This document shows positions 21,088 through 32,356 of a DNA stretch of 64,000 bases, piece by piece. Below the pieces are notes generated by a model. It was not told the DNA's origin, ran no database searches, and saw only the letters and a list, made by a program, of their open reading frames with translations. The stretch comes from SAR92 clade bacterium (GTDB lineage: Bacteria > Pseudomonadota > Gammaproteobacteria > Pseudomonadales > Porticoccaceae): contig SHBP01000001.1 in assembly GCA_004211905.1 (NCBI GenBank), positions 248,001 through 312,000 on the forward strand. Reading direction: 5' to 3'. How positions within the stretch are numbered: the stretch's first letter is position 1; every line of letters starts with the position of its first letter. A program made the translations under genes and the position numbers.

Positions 21088-22517
21088 ATTTTCACCTGCC
21101 CCAGTTCAGTATCGGTCAACATCGCAACTAACTTAGTGACGCTTCCAGCTCCTTGAGTCAGCACCAAATCATCCGCTTTGACAAAATCGGCAACCAAGCT
21201 AGGTACTATTTCTAACGTCTGCGCATGAATAGGATTTACCGCAGACTTTTGGCTTATGCTGCTGCATAGATCAGTACTACTTGCACCCTCTATCTCTTTC
21301 TCACCGGCCGCGTAAACATCCAGAACAATTAATACGTCTACCTGGGAGAGAACCTCAACAAAGTCATCAAATAGATCTCGTGTTCTTGTATAGCGATGGG
21401 GTTGAAAGACCATTACTAGTCTTTTACCGGGCCATCCCGCGCGAACCGCATCGATGGTTGCTTTAACCTCAGTAGGATGATGCCCATAGTCATCAACCAA
21501 CATGGCGGTACCCTCTTTCACAGGATAATCACCTATAATTTCAAAGCGACGACCAACGCCGCTGAATTCCTGCAATCCATTAATAATGGCACTGTCAGGA
21601 ATACCCTCATCACTGGCAACCGCAATGGCTGCCGCAGCATTCAGAACGTTGTGTCTGCCGGGAATATTTAAAGTGATCTCCAGTGAGGTCAATTCATCAG
21701 GCCGATCAATTACAAAATGTGTCTGATGCTGACTATTACTAACCTTTCGAATTCTGTAAGCCGCATCATCACTAAATCCATAGGTTAGGGTTGGTCGAGC
21801 CACCTGAACAAGAAGGCTTCTAATAACCTCGTCATCGACACACAACACCGCTAATCCGTAGAATGGGAGGTTATGAAGGAATTTAATGTAGGTGTCTTTA
21901 ACCCGGTCAAAGTTAAAGTCATATGTCTCCATATGATCAGCTTCGATATTGGTGACCACTGAAACCATTGGCTGCAGATGCAAGAAGGACGCGTCACTCT
22001 CATCGGCCTCGGCAACCAGGTAACGACTGCCACCAAGTTGAGCATTGGTACCTACACTATTTACTCGTCCACCCACGATAAATGTAGGGTCACGTCCATC
22101 CGCTGCGAAAATAGCTGTAATGAGGCTAGTCGTTGTTGTTTTTCCGTGAGTCCCCGCAACAGCAATTCCATGTCTATAGCGCATCAGCTCGGCAAGCATT
22201 TCAGCTCGCCTTACTACTGGAATTCCATGAGCTACTGCGGCAGCAATTTCAAGATTTTCAAAGGTTACAGCAGATGACTTAACTACAACATCTGCACCCT
22301 CGATATTACTTTCACTATGCCCCTCAAACACCTGTGCACCGGCCTTCTGAAGTTGCTTTGCGCTAGCATTAATCGTTATGTCAGATCCTGATATTTCGTA
22401 GCCCTGATTTAGCAACACTTCTGCAATGCCGCACATGCCACTGCCACCAATTCCAACAAAATGGATTCGGCGAATCCGACGCATTTCAGGTACGTGGAAA
22501 TCAGATCTATTGACCAT
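21084..22517 (-). CDS. murC: UDP-N-acetylmuramate--L-alanine ligase MurC
   Basis: MurC adds L-Ala to UDP-MurNAc, the first amino acid of the stem peptide. From the ATG at 22517 the protein has 477 residues; GGAGGTGG lies just upstream within the end of murG, so I choose this start over the longer frame to 22583. The sequence shows [21 protein letters not shown], the ATP site [14 protein letters not shown] and [14 protein letters not shown]. It overlaps murG by 11 bases and ddl by four. Confidence 0.96.
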   Translation of the reverse strand: MVNRSDFHVPEMRRIRRIHFVGIGGSGMCGIAEVLLNQGYEISGSDITINASAKQLQKAGAQVFEGHSESNIEGADVVVKSSAVTFENLEIAAAVAHGIPVVRRAEMLAELMRYRHGIAVAGTHGKTTTTSLITAIFAADGRDPTFIVGGRVNSVGTNAQLGGSRYLVAEADESDASFLHLQPMVSVVTNIEADHMETYDFNFDRVKDTYIKFLHNLPFYGLAVLCVDDEVIRSLLVQVARPTLTYGFSDDAAYRIRKVSNSQHQTHFVIDRPDELTSLEITLNIPGRHNVLNAAAAIAVASDEGIPDSAIINGLQEFSGVGRRFEIIGDYPVKEGTAMLVDDYGHHPTEVKATIDAVRAGWPGKRLVMVFQPHRYTRTRDLFDDFVEVLSQVDVLIVLDVYAAGEKEIEGASSTDLCSSISQKSAVNPIHAQTLEIVPSLVADFVKADDLVLTQGAGSVTKLVAMLTDTELGQVKI

Positions 22518-23607
22518 TAGCCACCTCCAGACACATATCTGCAACCTGCTGTGCCGCACCATTCTTAGCCAGCGCCCTCGCACTGATGGCCATAGCTAGC
22601 CGTTTTGCTGAATCCAGTGTGATCTCAGTGATTATTGCGGCTAGATTTTCAGGGTTTAGATTTATTTGCTGAATCATCTCAGCCGCGCCATGATCGACCA
22701 ATAGCTGACCATTGGCGGTTTGATGATCATCAATAGCATAAGGAAATGGAATTAGTAAGGCGCCAAGTCCCGCAGAGGTTAGCTCTGCTACTGTAAGGGC
22801 TCCCGCACGACAAATAACAAAGTCGGCCCACTCGTAGGCAACTTCAATCGATTCAATGAAAGGTACTACCGTCAACGCATCACTGTCTTTATCAAAACCT
22901 TCAGCCGCATAGAGCTCTACTGTGGCCTCTAAATGAGCCTTTCCAGTCTGATGGAAAACATCAGGGCAAATCGCAGAGTCAATTTGAGCAAGTGCTTTTG
23001 GTAAAATGGTATTTATCGCTAATGCACCTCTGCTCCCACCCAAGACAAGTAATTTGGGTTTTCCATCCCTCGCTTTGAATCGCTCTTGTGGAGGTATTAT
23101 CTGGGCAATTTCTCTGCGCACTGGATTTCCTGACCAGACTCCTTTTTTCAATGTATTCGGGAAGCCTTGCATCACTCTCCTAGCAAAGAGAGCTGTCAAT
23201 CTATTAGTTGTTCCTGCCACTGAGTTTTGTTCATGAATAACAACAGGGATACGTTTTAACCAAGCCGCAACAGCCCCCGGACCAGACGCAAAACCTCCCA
23301 TACCTAGCACGACCTGAGGTTTGAATTCTGATATGACCTTCAAAGCTTGAGAAATAGAGCGCCATAATAACAATGGAGCTTTAATGACGGCTAAAAGCCC
23401 TCGCCCACGAATACCCTCAATGTCGATAAAATGAAGATCTATATTCTTTGGCGGAACTAAGTCTGCCTCTATTCCCTGACGTGTCCCAAGCCAAGAAACG
23501 ATCGCTTGCTGATTGCGTAACTTATCGACGACTGCTAATGCAGGATACACATGTCCGCCAGTGCCTCCAGCCATGACCATGACCCTTATCTGATTAGCGT
23601 CGGACAT
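22507..23607 (-). CDS. murG: UDP-GlcNAc:undecaprenyl-PP-MurNAc-pentapeptide GlcNAc transferase MurG
   Basis: MurG makes lipid II from lipid I at the cytoplasmic face. The ATG at 23607 has GGAGGT seven bases upstream and gives 366 residues, in frame with a longer but unsupported extension to 23655. Motifs: [16 protein letters not shown] near the start, [12 protein letters not shown], and the C-terminal donor-binding segment [12 protein letters not shown] with [14 protein letters not shown]. The start overlaps the 3' end of ftsW by 14 bases. Confidence 0.97.
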   Translation of the reverse strand: MSDANQIRVMVMAGGTGGHVYPALAVVDKLRNQQAIVSWLGTRQGIEADLVPPKNIDLHFIDIEGIRGRGLLAVIKAPLLLWRSISQALKVISEFKPQVVLGMGGFASGPGAVAAWLKRIPVVIHEQNSVAGTTNRLTALFARRVMQGFPNTLKKGVWSGNPVRREIAQIIPPQERFKARDGKPKLLVLGGSRGALAINTILPKALAQIDSAICPDVFHQTGKAHLEATVELYAAEGFDKDSDALTVVPFIESIEVAYEWADFVICRAGALTVAELTSAGLGALLIPFPYAIDDHQTANGQLLVDHGAAEMIQQINLNPENLAAIITEITLDSAKRLAMAISARALAKNGAAQQVADMCLEVANGQ

Positions 23608-24775
23608 TCGCAGACCTCCGGCTAGTGGTTTCTGGTTGATTGAGGTCATGAGCAAAACGAAGCATCATCCCCACCATTGCACAAGAAACTATCAAACTAC
23701 TTCCGCCATAGCTGACGAAAGGAAGGGTTAATCCTTTTGTTGGTAACAGGCCCGCATTCACGCCTAAATTGATAAACGTCTGTCCGCTAATCAATAAGCC
23801 AAAGCCGATTAGCACAAAGGCGGGATACCATTCCTGCTGCTCGATAGCTTTTCTACTCAAACCAAAGATTCGAGTAACCAATAAACAGTAGAGACCTATT
23901 AGACAAATAACACCAAGGAAGCCAAATTCTTCAGCGAAAATAGCAAATACAAAGTCAGTGTGGGCTTCGGGTAGATAGAGCATTTTTTGTACTGACTGAC
24001 CGAGCCCTACGCCAAACCATTCGCCTCGACCAAAAGCAATCAAAGATTGGGTGAGTTGATAACCACTATTAAATTGATCGGACCAAGGATCAAGATATGC
24101 CGTGATCCGCGCCATTCGATAGGGAGATGAGTCTTTCAACCACCAAAGTACTGCCGCACTAATAGCTATGAGGAAAATGTACTGTCGTAGCTTAGCCCCT
24201 CCAAGGAACAACATCGCCATGAATGTTCCACCGAGAACTACCACAGAACCAAAATCAGGCTCTCTGATCAACAATACAGTCAACAAACCTATCAACGCTA
24301 TAAGCTTGCCAAAATGCTCCCAACCCTCTCCCAGAGTTTCTCTATATTGCTGCAAATAGGTCGCTAAGAATACGATAGTCGCCACCTTGACTAGCTCTGA
24401 AACCTGAATAGTAAAGCCACCCAACGCCAACCACCGGCGGCTTCCATTCAGCTCTCGTCCGATACCTGGAATCAAAACTAAAACCAGAAGCACAACTGAA
24501 GCGAGCATCCATAATCGAGAGTACTTTGACCAGAACGTAGATGGCGTCAAAAAAGTCACCAGCACGGCTATAGCGCTGAGTACTAAATAGACGATGTGAC
24601 GTTTGAAGAAAAATAGTTCATCGCCTAATCTGTGGTCTCCAAAGCTAAATGACGCCGAACTGATCATGATAAAGCCAACAGAAATTAGAGCCGCTACAGG
24701 CAATAGTAGCGACATATCTAAGTGCCATTGCCTATTGCTTTGCTTAGAAACAGATAAGGGCATTGTTATTAACAT
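23594..24775 (-). CDS. ftsW: Peptidoglycan glycosyltransferase FtsW (SEDS family)
   Basis: FtsW polymerises lipid II at the septum together with FtsI. The 393-residue protein has about ten helices, the extracytoplasmic signature RRWLALGGFTIQVSELVK (about 115-135) and the C-terminal family motif PFVSYGGSSLIVSCAMVG. The ATG at 24775 overlaps the murD stop (ATGTTAA); ATG 24763 is an alternative. Confidence 0.97.
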   Translation of the reverse strand: MLITMPLSVSKQSNRQWHLDMSLLLPVAALISVGFIMISSASFSFGDHRLGDELFFFKRHIVYLVLSAIAVLVTFLTPSTFWSKYSRLWMLASVVLLVLVLIPGIGRELNGSRRWLALGGFTIQVSELVKVATIVFLATYLQQYRETLGEGWEHFGKLIALIGLLTVLLIREPDFGSVVVLGGTFMAMLFLGGAKLRQYIFLIAISAAVLWWLKDSSPYRMARITAYLDPWSDQFNSGYQLTQSLIAFGRGEWFGVGLGQSVQKMLYLPEAHTDFVFAIFAEEFGFLGVICLIGLYCLLVTRIFGLSRKAIEQQEWYPAFVLIGFGLLISGQTFINLGVNAGLLPTKGLTLPFVSYGGSSLIVSCAMVGMMLRFAHDLNQPETTSRRSANVRR

Positions 24776-26169
24776 GATGCCCCCCCATTCAATGTGTCCA
24801 GTAGCTTTCCATTGTTAGATAAAACAGCATGCTGGAAACATTGACCGCGCTCTTCAAAACCTGAAAATAAATCAAAGCTTGCGCAGGCAGGTGAGAGCAG
24901 AACTATATCGCCAGCTACAGCCGTTTGTTTTGCCACCACTACGGCGCTATCAAGTGACTCAGCCCGATAAATATTAACCACGGAATTTAGTGCCTTCTCG
25001 ATCTGATGGGCATCTTCTCCATAGAGCACACCGCACTTCAAAAACCGACCGGCTGCATCTCTCAAATCATCAAATCTCTGACCCTTGCCTTGTCCTCCAG
25101 CTATGAGCAATATATTTTTCTTGGATTGCGACCCAAAGCCCTCTATCGCAGCCAAAGTAGCACCGACATTGGTCCCCTTTGAATCATCTATATAGAGAAC
25201 ATCATCGATTGTGGCAATTGACTCACAGCGATGAGGCAAGCCTTTGAATACGCGCAATGTCTGCAGCATAACTGTGTTCTGCAATTTTATGGCAGACCCT
25301 AACGCTAAAGCGGCCAGAGCGTTAACGATGTTGTGTCTGCCCTTCATGGCAATGTCATGAGTGCTGATCAATTGATCAGATCCAGCATATAAGTAGTCGA
25401 TATCGCTAACAGTATCGATACCAAAGTGCCCATCCATAGGCTTATCAAAACCAAATGTTATCTGACAGCTTGCGTGTGAATGCTGCGGCGCAGTCAAACT
25501 GTCTTGCCGGTTAGAGACGGTGACTGAAGCTCCCAAGAAAATATTCTGTTTAGCAGTAGTGTAAGACTCTAAGTTTTGATACCGATCCATATGATCCGGA
25601 CTGATATTCAAAAGACAAACGACTGCACCAAGACTGTCACTCATTAATTCAAGTTGAAAACTGGATAATTCTAATATGTAGAGCTGACAATCAGAGTGAA
25701 GAAGGTCAAGCATAGGAACACCCAGATTACCGCCCACACCTGTTTTTAAACCACTTGCTTTTGCCATTTCCCCTAGCAATGTTGTCACTGTACTCTTCCC
25801 ATTCGAGCCAGTGATTGCAACGACTGGCGCTGATGCTGCAGCGAGAAACAGTGCTAAGTCTCCTACAATCTCAATGCCCTTTTTATGTGCTCTCTGTAAA
25901 ACCGGCTCACTGAGAGATATTCCTGGACTGACTACAATAAGATCAACATCTAACAAGATCTCATCGGTAAATTCTCCGACGGAAATCTTAACGTGTGGAT
26001 ATAATTCCTTGACCTTAGATAGATTGGCCGGCGCCCTTCTGCTGTCTGCAAAAGTAAAGTCGGCACCTATATCTGACAGATAACGCGCCACCGAAATACC
26101 CGTGGCACCCATGCCAAAGATCACGATGTTACGCTTAACGAGATTGCTCTCTGTCATTACATTTACCAT
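24769..26169 (-). CDS. murD: UDP-N-acetylmuramoyl-L-alanine--D-glutamate ligase MurD
   Basis: MurD adds D-Glu to UDP-MurNAc-L-Ala. The 466-residue protein shows IVIFGMGATGISVARYL, the ATP site AITGSNGKSTVTTLLGE, LELSSFQLE and YIDDSKGTNVGATLAAIEG, all typical of MurD. The stop overlaps ftsW and the start is two bases past the mraY stop. A second ATG at 26157 is possible. Confidence 0.97.
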   Translation of the reverse strand: MVNVMTESNLVKRNIVIFGMGATGISVARYLSDIGADFTFADSRRAPANLSKVKELYPHVKISVGEFTDEILLDVDLIVVSPGISLSEPVLQRAHKKGIEIVGDLALFLAAASAPVVAITGSNGKSTVTTLLGEMAKASGLKTGVGGNLGVPMLDLLHSDCQLYILELSSFQLELMSDSLGAVVCLLNISPDHMDRYQNLESYTTAKQNIFLGASVTVSNRQDSLTAPQHSHASCQITFGFDKPMDGHFGIDTVSDIDYLYAGSDQLISTHDIAMKGRHNIVNALAALALGSAIKLQNTVMLQTLRVFKGLPHRCESIATIDDVLYIDDSKGTNVGATLAAIEGFGSQSKKNILLIAGGQGKGQRFDDLRDAAGRFLKCGVLYGEDAHQIEKALNSVVNIYRAESLDSAVVVAKQTAVAGDIVLLSPACASFDLFSGFEERGQCFQHAVLSNNGKLLDTLNGGASC

Positions 26170-26171
26170 CT

Positions 26172-27254
26172 CTATCTAAGTTTCAATGTTGCTAAACCTA
26201 CTAGCACCAACACAACGGTGATAATCCAAAAGCGCACGATTACTCTTGGCTCTGGCCAACCTTTTAATTCGTAGTGATGATGCAGTGGCGCCATACGAAA
26301 AATTCGCTTCCCAGTTAGCTTGAAAGAAGCTACCTGTAAAATCACCGATAGTGTTTCTACTACAAATACACCACCCATAATCGCCAACACAATCTCCTGG
26401 CGCACAATAACTGCAATTACACCAAGCGCAGCACCTAATGCCAGCGCGCCAATATCTCCCATAAATACCATAGCGGGATAAGTGTTGAACCAGAGAAACC
26501 CCAACCCAGCACCGCAGAGAGCTCCGGTAATAATGAGTAGCTCGCCCGCCCCACTGATAAAAGGGATGTGTAAATAGTTAGCAAACTGATAGTTACCTGT
26601 TAGATAAGCAATTATCCCTAAAGCACCACTCACCAAAACCGTAGGCAAGATTGCCAAGCCATCAAGACCATCAGTCAGATTAACGGCATTACTGGTCCCG
26701 ACGATAACCAGATAGGCAAAAAGTATATAAAAAGGTCCCATGGCCAAGGCTACGTTTTTAAAGAACGGCACAATGAGTTCGGTCTCGGCAGGTACTTGAG
26801 CTGTATAGTAAAGTACCAAAGCTGCAGTTAAGCCAAACAAAGACTGCCACAGATATTTCCAGCGGGCGGGCAGACCCCGAGGATCTTTTTCTACTACCTT
26901 TCGGTAATCATCAACCCAGCCAACTAATCCAAATGTCAACGTAGTTCCAAGGACTATCCAAACATAGCGATTTCCCAAATCCGCCCAGAGCAGTGTGCTA
27001 ATAAACACTGCCAGTAAAATGAGCGCTCCTCCCATCGTTGGGGTTCCAGCTTTACTGAGATGAGATTGAGGGCCATCGTCCCTTATTGCCTGCCCCATCT
27101 GCAGTTGATTAAGCTTGCCAATAACAGCTGGCCCAAAGACCCAACTGATCACCAACGCAGTAACTACAGCAAAAATTCCACGTAGTGTGAGGTACTGAAC
27201 AACCGAAAACCCGCTATAAAACTGACTAAGATAATCCGCTAACCAAACTAACAT
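26172..27254 (-). CDS. mraY: Phospho-N-acetylmuramoyl-pentapeptide-transferase MraY
   Basis: MraY transfers phospho-MurNAc-pentapeptide to undecaprenyl phosphate to give lipid I. The 360-residue, ten-helix protein has the substrate-binding DDYRKV, the catalytic [13 protein letters not shown] segment and the His cluster [14 protein letters not shown]. Length is exactly that of E. coli MraY. The start overlaps the murF stop by seven bases. Confidence 0.98.
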   Translation of the reverse strand: MLVWLADYLSQFYSGFSVVQYLTLRGIFAVVTALVISWVFGPAVIGKLNQLQMGQAIRDDGPQSHLSKAGTPTMGGALILLAVFISTLLWADLGNRYVWIVLGTTLTFGLVGWVDDYRKVVEKDPRGLPARWKYLWQSLFGLTAALVLYYTAQVPAETELIVPFFKNVALAMGPFYILFAYLVIVGTSNAVNLTDGLDGLAILPTVLVSGALGIIAYLTGNYQFANYLHIPFISGAGELLIITGALCGAGLGFLWFNTYPAMVFMGDIGALALGAALGVIAVIVRQEIVLAIMGGVFVVETLSVILQVASFKLTGKRIFRMAPLHHHYELKGWPEPRVIVRFWIITVVLVLVGLATLKLR

Positions 27255-28645
27255 GAGATTTTTTCTCCAGTAACGAGTGCTTGAACAATTTTTTCCATTG
27301 ACGAACTTCGCGATCCTTTCACTAAAATGGTGATATTTTTTCCTAGCGCTTCCAATTCAGATACCTTGGCATTTAAGGCACTAATTAATGCCTCTTGATT
27401 GTTGAAATGATTTCCGCCAAATTCCTCGCTAGCAAACTTACTATTAACGCCAGTGCTGTAAAAACACTCTATATTTTGATCTTTTGCGTGACGGCCTACT
27501 TCACGATGTGATGCCTTAGTGTGATCTCCCAGCTCTCCCATATCTCCCATTACCAAGATTCGGTAGCCCTGAGTATTGGATAAAACCTCAATAGCAGACT
27601 TGAATGAATCAGGATTAGCGTTGTAACTATCATCGATCACTAGGCATCTATCAGACACAATTTTGTGCTGCAGGCGGCCAGGTATTGAGCCCACGGATTC
27701 CAGCCCAGTACTAATTTGTGCGAGGCTGGCGCCAGCGCCAGCGGCACAGGCCGCAGCAGCAAGCGCATTACTAACTGAATGTAACCCTGGAGTTCCGAGT
27801 GTTAAGGTCTGCTCTCCATCTGATAGGCTTGGACATGAACTGAGACAGAGCGTAAAGGTGAAACAGCCATTACCAGAGTCTTCAATATCCTTCGCAAATA
27901 GATTCGCATTTTGGTTTGTTGTTGAGAAGCTTAGATAATCGCGATCGTTAATTACCTCCAACCATTGCTTAACCCATGGCTGATCAAGATTGATAACTGC
28001 GATTCCATTGGGCTGAAGGCCTTCGTATATCTCCGCTTTTGCTGAAGCGATAGCCTCATGACTGCCAAACCCCTCGATATGAGCACTTTGCGCATTATTG
28101 ACTAATGCGATATCAGGCTTGGCAATAGAACAAAGATATTCAATCTCACCTAAAGCACTAGCACCCATTTCTATAACGGCTACATCTGCCTGTGAATCCA
28201 TGGACAATAGAGTTAGTGGTACACCGAAGTGGTTATTTAAATTACCCTTAGTTGCATGAACTCTTTTACCTTGAGATAGAATCTTCGCAATCGCTTCTTT
28301 AACAGAAGTTTTACCTGAACTTCCGGTCAGCGCAATAACAGAGCCCTGAAAACTATCCCTTCGCATTACGGCTATATCACCAAGCGCCTTGGTGGTATCT
28401 TCGACCACCCATTGGGGTATTTTTAGCGCTTTGTCAGGCTTAGATACAACCGCCCCAGATATTTTACTGGCGACCTTTTCGATGAAACGATGTCCATCAA
28501 ACCGTTCACCCTCGATCGCAACAAAAAGATCGCCTGAATTAGTGGAGCGACTGTCGATAGACACCGCAGAGAAATACCCACCCGGATTCACCAAAGTGCC
28601 GCCAAATCGCAAGGCTGCATCACTAAGAGACATTTGATGCATCAT
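27248..28645 (-). CDS. murF: UDP-MurNAc-tripeptide--D-Ala-D-Ala ligase MurF
   Basis: MurF adds D-Ala-D-Ala to give the complete pentapeptide. The 465-residue protein has [20 protein letters not shown] at the N-terminal domain, the ATP site [31 protein letters not shown] and [20 protein letters not shown], all typical. The start overlaps the murE stop by four bases. Confidence 0.97.
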   Translation of the reverse strand: MMHQMSLSDAALRFGGTLVNPGGYFSAVSIDSRSTNSGDLFVAIEGERFDGHRFIEKVASKISGAVVSKPDKALKIPQWVVEDTTKALGDIAVMRRDSFQGSVIALTGSSGKTSVKEAIAKILSQGKRVHATKGNLNNHFGVPLTLLSMDSQADVAVIEMGASALGEIEYLCSIAKPDIALVNNAQSAHIEGFGSHEAIASAKAEIYEGLQPNGIAVINLDQPWVKQWLEVINDRDYLSFSTTNQNANLFAKDIEDSGNGCFTFTLCLSSCPSLSDGEQTLTLGTPGLHSVSNALAAAACAAGAGASLAQISTGLESVGSIPGRLQHKIVSDRCLVIDDSYNANPDSFKSAIEVLSNTQGYRILVMGDMGELGDHTKASHREVGRHAKDQNIECFYSTGVNSKFASEEFGGNHFNNQEALISALNAKVSELEALGKNITILVKGSRSSSMEKIVQALVTGEKISC

Positions 28646-30261
28646 AGATCACCTCCGAGTCGCACTGCGGGATCAATCTTATGAAGAGCCAATCTAGCCT
28701 CAGCTTGATCACTGAAAGGTAAGCGTTCAGCTCCAAGAATTTGATAGTCCTCATGACCTTTTCCGGCGATCAAAATAACGTCTTCTTTGCATGCCGTCCC
28801 AATCGCAAAACTAATTGCCGATCTTCGATCAGCATCAGTATGAATATCCCCGGTAGTCCCCAAGAGAATATCTTTAATGATCTTCTCCGCCGATTCAGTT
28901 CGCGGATTATCTGAGGTCACAACCACCTTATCGGCATTCACGGATGCGATCTTACCCATCTCCACACGCTTGCCAATATCACGATCACCGCCACAACCAA
29001 AGACAACCCACAGAGCACCGTTACAGTGAACCTTTAAGGCCTGAAGTGCTTTATCTAGAGCATCTGGTGTATGAGCATAATCGACAATAACCGCAGGACC
29101 ATTGCCATTTGCAACAAGCTCCATGCGCCCACTCACCGCACTCAAATTAGGTATTAATTCTAAAACTTTAGAGAAAAGATCGTATTCACTGTCATCTGTC
29201 TGGATCACGAAAGACCCAATAACTGCGAGTAAATTATAGAGATTAAATTTTCCTAATAAACTAGACGCTACTTCTCCAGAGCCCCACGGAGTCTGAATAG
29301 TCGCAGTGAATCCTAAGGGCGAAAATTCCATAGAACGGCAGTAAATATCTGCAGTGATATTCTCCAAACTATAGGTAATTACCCGGATATTTGGATCAAG
29401 ATCAGCAACAATCGATTTGCCAACATTATCATCAATATTGATTACCGCATTTTTCAGGCCAGTCGCTTTGAATAGTCTTCGCTTGGCATCTGCATAATGA
29501 TTTAAGTCACCGTGATAATCTAGATGGTCTCTGCTCAAATTAGTGAAAACCGCCGTATCTACCTCTACGCTGGAAATCCGGCCTTGCACCAAGGCGTGTG
29601 ATGAAGCTTCAATGGCGACTGCACTACAACCATCGGAAGCTAATTCAGCAAGAATGCCCTGCATAGAGATAGCATCTGGAGTGGTGAGACACGAAGGCTG
29701 GACATTCTCAGAAGAGGAGGAAATCTGGCTATCCTCAGCACTCTGTATTCTAGCTATCCCATGACCTAAAGTTCCTACAAATCCACATTTAAAGTCTTCA
29801 CTGTCAGGTTGTGAATTATCCTGTAGCTGGGAAAATAAATCTGCGTACAGCTGTGCACAGGTAGTTTTTCCATTGGTGCCCGTTATCGCCACAATGGCTA
29901 ATCGTTTGGAAGGTTCACCATAGAAGCGCCCAGCAATCGAAGATAATGACTGAGCCAAATATTCAATGCCTATCACTGGAATCGCGGACTTAACGCCGCC
30001 ATGAATTGGCTTTACAGCTTCATTATTTACACCATCCCATTCAGCCAGAACTGCAACCGCTCCGCGATCAATCGCTTGGGGAATATATTGTATTCCATCT
30101 TTCTGAGATCCTTTGAGAGCCACAAATAAATAGCCTGGCATAACGCTGCGACTATCTATAGTCATACCTTTAATCGCTATCCGCGGGCATTTTTTTGAAA
30201 GGTTTAAACCCTGAATCAAGTCTGACAGCATGATCTTTGGTTCACGAGAGAAGCCCATCAT
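28642..30261 (-). CDS. murE: UDP-MurNAc-L-Ala-D-Glu--meso-diaminopimelate ligase MurE
   Basis: MurE adds the third stem amino acid. The 539-residue protein has MTIDSRSVMPGYLFVALKG, the ATP site AITGTNGKTTCAQLY, EASSHALVQGR and the DNPR motif (VVTSDNPRTES). DNPR marks specificity for meso-diaminopimelate, as expected for a Gram-negative. It is somewhat longer than E. coli MurE (495), with an insert of Ser/Glu-rich sequence around residues 180-200. The start overlaps ftsI by four bases; an in-frame ATG at 30231 is an alternative. Confidence 0.96.
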   Translation of the reverse strand: MMGFSREPKIMLSDLIQGLNLSKKCPRIAIKGMTIDSRSVMPGYLFVALKGSQKDGIQYIPQAIDRGAVAVLAEWDGVNNEAVKPIHGGVKSAIPVIGIEYLAQSLSSIAGRFYGEPSKRLAIVAITGTNGKTTCAQLYADLFSQLQDNSQPDSEDFKCGFVGTLGHGIARIQSAEDSQISSSSENVQPSCLTTPDAISMQGILAELASDGCSAVAIEASSHALVQGRISSVEVDTAVFTNLSRDHLDYHGDLNHYADAKRRLFKATGLKNAVINIDDNVGKSIVADLDPNIRVITYSLENITADIYCRSMEFSPLGFTATIQTPWGSGEVASSLLGKFNLYNLLAVIGSFVIQTDDSEYDLFSKVLELIPNLSAVSGRMELVANGNGPAVIVDYAHTPDALDKALQALKVHCNGALWVVFGCGGDRDIGKRVEMGKIASVNADKVVVTSDNPRTESAEKIIKDILLGTTGDIHTDADRRSAISFAIGTACKEDVILIAGKGHEDYQILGAERLPFSDQAEARLALHKIDPAVRLGGDL

Positions 30262-32000
30262 GACTCACCTCGCTTTCTAATCAATTTAGGAATAGATGCG
30301 ACTGTGCGGTTTACGTTGATTTGATCAGGTGTTACCTGAAGTAATCTCAGGGCACTACCAGTGACCTCGGAAAAAACCGGCGCTGCCACTAGACCGCCAA
30401 AGTAACTACCATCAGATGGCTCATCAATAACAACTACAGTCACTAGGCGCGGATTTTCAATCGGTGACAATCCAGCAAAAGCGGACATATAACGATTTTC
30501 ATCATAACCTCCACCGGTTTTAACCTTGTGCAAAGTACCTGTCTTACCTCCAACAGAGTAACCATCGATCATGGCCCTTTTACCTGTGCCCCTGCGGCTA
30601 CTGGCTGCCTGCAACATATATCGGACTTGCCGTGAGGCCTCAACACCAATCACTCTCGAACTTGGCGACTCTGACTCCAGAGCAACCAGAGACACTTCTC
30701 TGCGAATGCCATCGTTGGCAAGAACAGCATAAGCCCGGGCCAGCTGGAGAGAGGAAACACTCAAACCATAACCAAAAGCAAAAGTGGCTTGAGTCACTGG
30801 ATCCCATTTTCGATAGGCCGGCAAACTACCTAGTGTCTCACCAGGAAATCCGCTGCCAACTACTTCACCGAAGCCTACCCTCTGAAATAATTCGCGCGTT
30901 AATTCAGGATTAAGCGCCAAGGCCACCTTAGTTGTTCCGACCTGACTTGACTTAGTTAATACTCCACTGAGATCCAATTCGCCGTAGTTTGAGGGATCTA
31001 CAAAGGTCTTGTAATCAACCTTCAGATATCCCGGGCTTGTATCAATTAAACTCTCAGATGAAAATTTCCCACTCTCAAGTGCCGCTAAAATAGTAAAAGG
31101 TTTTACAGTAGAACCGGGCTCCATCACATCAGTCATGGCTCGGTTACGAATAGAGCCTTGACGTAAATAAGATCGATCATTCGGATTGAATGAAGGCTGA
31201 TTTACCATAGCTAAAACTTCGCCGGTTATTACATCAAGCACCACGACCGAGCCAGATTTAGCATTGTGTTTCTTTACCGCTTTTTTAAGCGCCCTATATG
31301 CAGCATACTGAACGCGTAGATCTATACTTAAACGCAGATCTTCACCTGATCTTGCAGATTTAATCAGTGAAATATCATTAATGACTCGACCAGCTCGGTC
31401 TTGTACAACCTTTTTTGCGCCCGCTTCGCCGGTTAACCACGTATCGTAGGCAAGCTCCATTCCCTCTTGACCGTTGTCATTAATATCAGTAAATCCAACC
31501 AACTGCGCGGTAACTTCGCCTGCAGGATAAAATCGCTTGTACTCCTTTTGGCTAGACACGCCTAAAATATTTAAATCTAAAATACTTTCGGCTTTATCTA
31601 TTGGAAGCTGACGCGCGAGATACATGAAGGATTTATTTCGATAGCGCTTCAAGCGAGCTTTAAGCTGCACTTCAGACAGGGACATGGCAGCCGATAATCG
31701 CTTGAGATCTTTGTCTTGGATTTGCTGAGGATTTGCAATGATCGCCGTAACCGGAGTGCTCACAGCAAGAGGCTCACCATTCCTATCAGTAATCAGACCT
31801 CTATATGCTGGAATAGACACCTTACGAATCGATCGGTTATCTCCCTGATTCTGAAGAAAGTCAACGCCTCTCTCTTGGCTAGGAAGAATTTGAAGTTGTG
31901 CTATTTTTGCCAAAAGTATCAGTGGTAGAGAGGCCAAAAATAGCATTACTAAATAGTAACGCCATCGCGGTATAACTGCCTGTACCGATTTCTTGGCCAC
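30258..32000 (-). CDS. ftsI: Peptidoglycan transpeptidase FtsI (PBP3)
   Basis: FtsI is the septal class B penicillin-binding protein that cross-links peptidoglycan. The 580-residue protein has an N-terminal helix (about 14-32), the YRGLITDRNGEPLA segment, the catalytic STVK in EPGSTVKPF, and KTG in GGKTGTLHKV. The middle motif, SSN in E. coli, reads SSQ here (KSSQVGTTK), and the codon is clearly CAG. The start is a GTG at 32000, 58 bases downstream of ftsL. All other features are normal. Confidence 0.96.
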   Translation of the reverse strand: MAKKSVQAVIPRWRYYLVMLFLASLPLILLAKIAQLQILPSQERGVDFLQNQGDNRSIRKVSIPAYRGLITDRNGEPLAVSTPVTAIIANPQQIQDKDLKRLSAAMSLSEVQLKARLKRYRNKSFMYLARQLPIDKAESILDLNILGVSSQKEYKRFYPAGEVTAQLVGFTDINDNGQEGMELAYDTWLTGEAGAKKVVQDRAGRVINDISLIKSARSGEDLRLSIDLRVQYAAYRALKKAVKKHNAKSGSVVVLDVITGEVLAMVNQPSFNPNDRSYLRQGSIRNRAMTDVMEPGSTVKPFTILAALESGKFSSESLIDTSPGYLKVDYKTFVDPSNYGELDLSGVLTKSSQVGTTKVALALNPELTRELFQRVGFGEVVGSGFPGETLGSLPAYRKWDPVTQATFAFGYGLSVSSLQLARAYAVLANDGIRREVSLVALESESPSSRVIGVEASRQVRYMLQAASSRRGTGKRAMIDGYSVGGKTGTLHKVKTGGGYDENRYMSAFAGLSPIENPRLVTVVVIDEPSDGSYFGGLVAAPVFSEVTGSALRLLQVTPDQINVNRTVASIPKLIRKRGES

Positions 32001-32058
32001 GTTTTTTATCTACCTTTCAGTCACTCATGTGACTTTGTGTGTTTTAACAAAACCTCAA

Positions 32059-32355
32059 TTAAGGGGCCCTAACAATTACAATTTCATCTGACTGGGGGCT
32101 ATGCATATTGAACTTTGCAATTGCAGACATTTCGATCCTCTGCAATGAACCCCAGGCGCTTTGCTCTAACAAGTATCTGCCATAATCAACCTGCATTTGG
32201 TTTGCCTCCCCTTCAAGCATCACCAATTCTGCATACTTTTCACGACACAGATGACTGACATAAGCCACTGATATCGCTGTTACAACCACCAACACCCACA
32301 AACTTGCAATCTGCATTTGCGCCGACAAAAAATTGCTTTGCTCCAGAGAGGTCAT
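32059..32355 (-). CDS. ftsL: Cell division protein FtsL
   Basis: This is a 98-residue bitopic membrane protein with one helix at about 18-38 and a following short coiled coil with heptad Leu/Met, as in FtsL of the FtsQLB complex. Sequence similarity is low, as usual for FtsL, so the call rests on size, topology and position between rsmH and ftsI. The ATG at 32355 lies one base past the rsmH stop (TGAAATG). The frame is open upstream to 32379 but inside rsmH. Confidence 0.9.
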   Translation of the reverse strand: MTSLEQSNFLSAQMQIASLWVLVVVTAISVAYVSHLCREKYAELVMLEGEANQMQVDYGRYLLEQSAWGSLQRIEMSAIAKFNMHSPQSDEIVIVRAP

Positions 32356-32356
32356 T

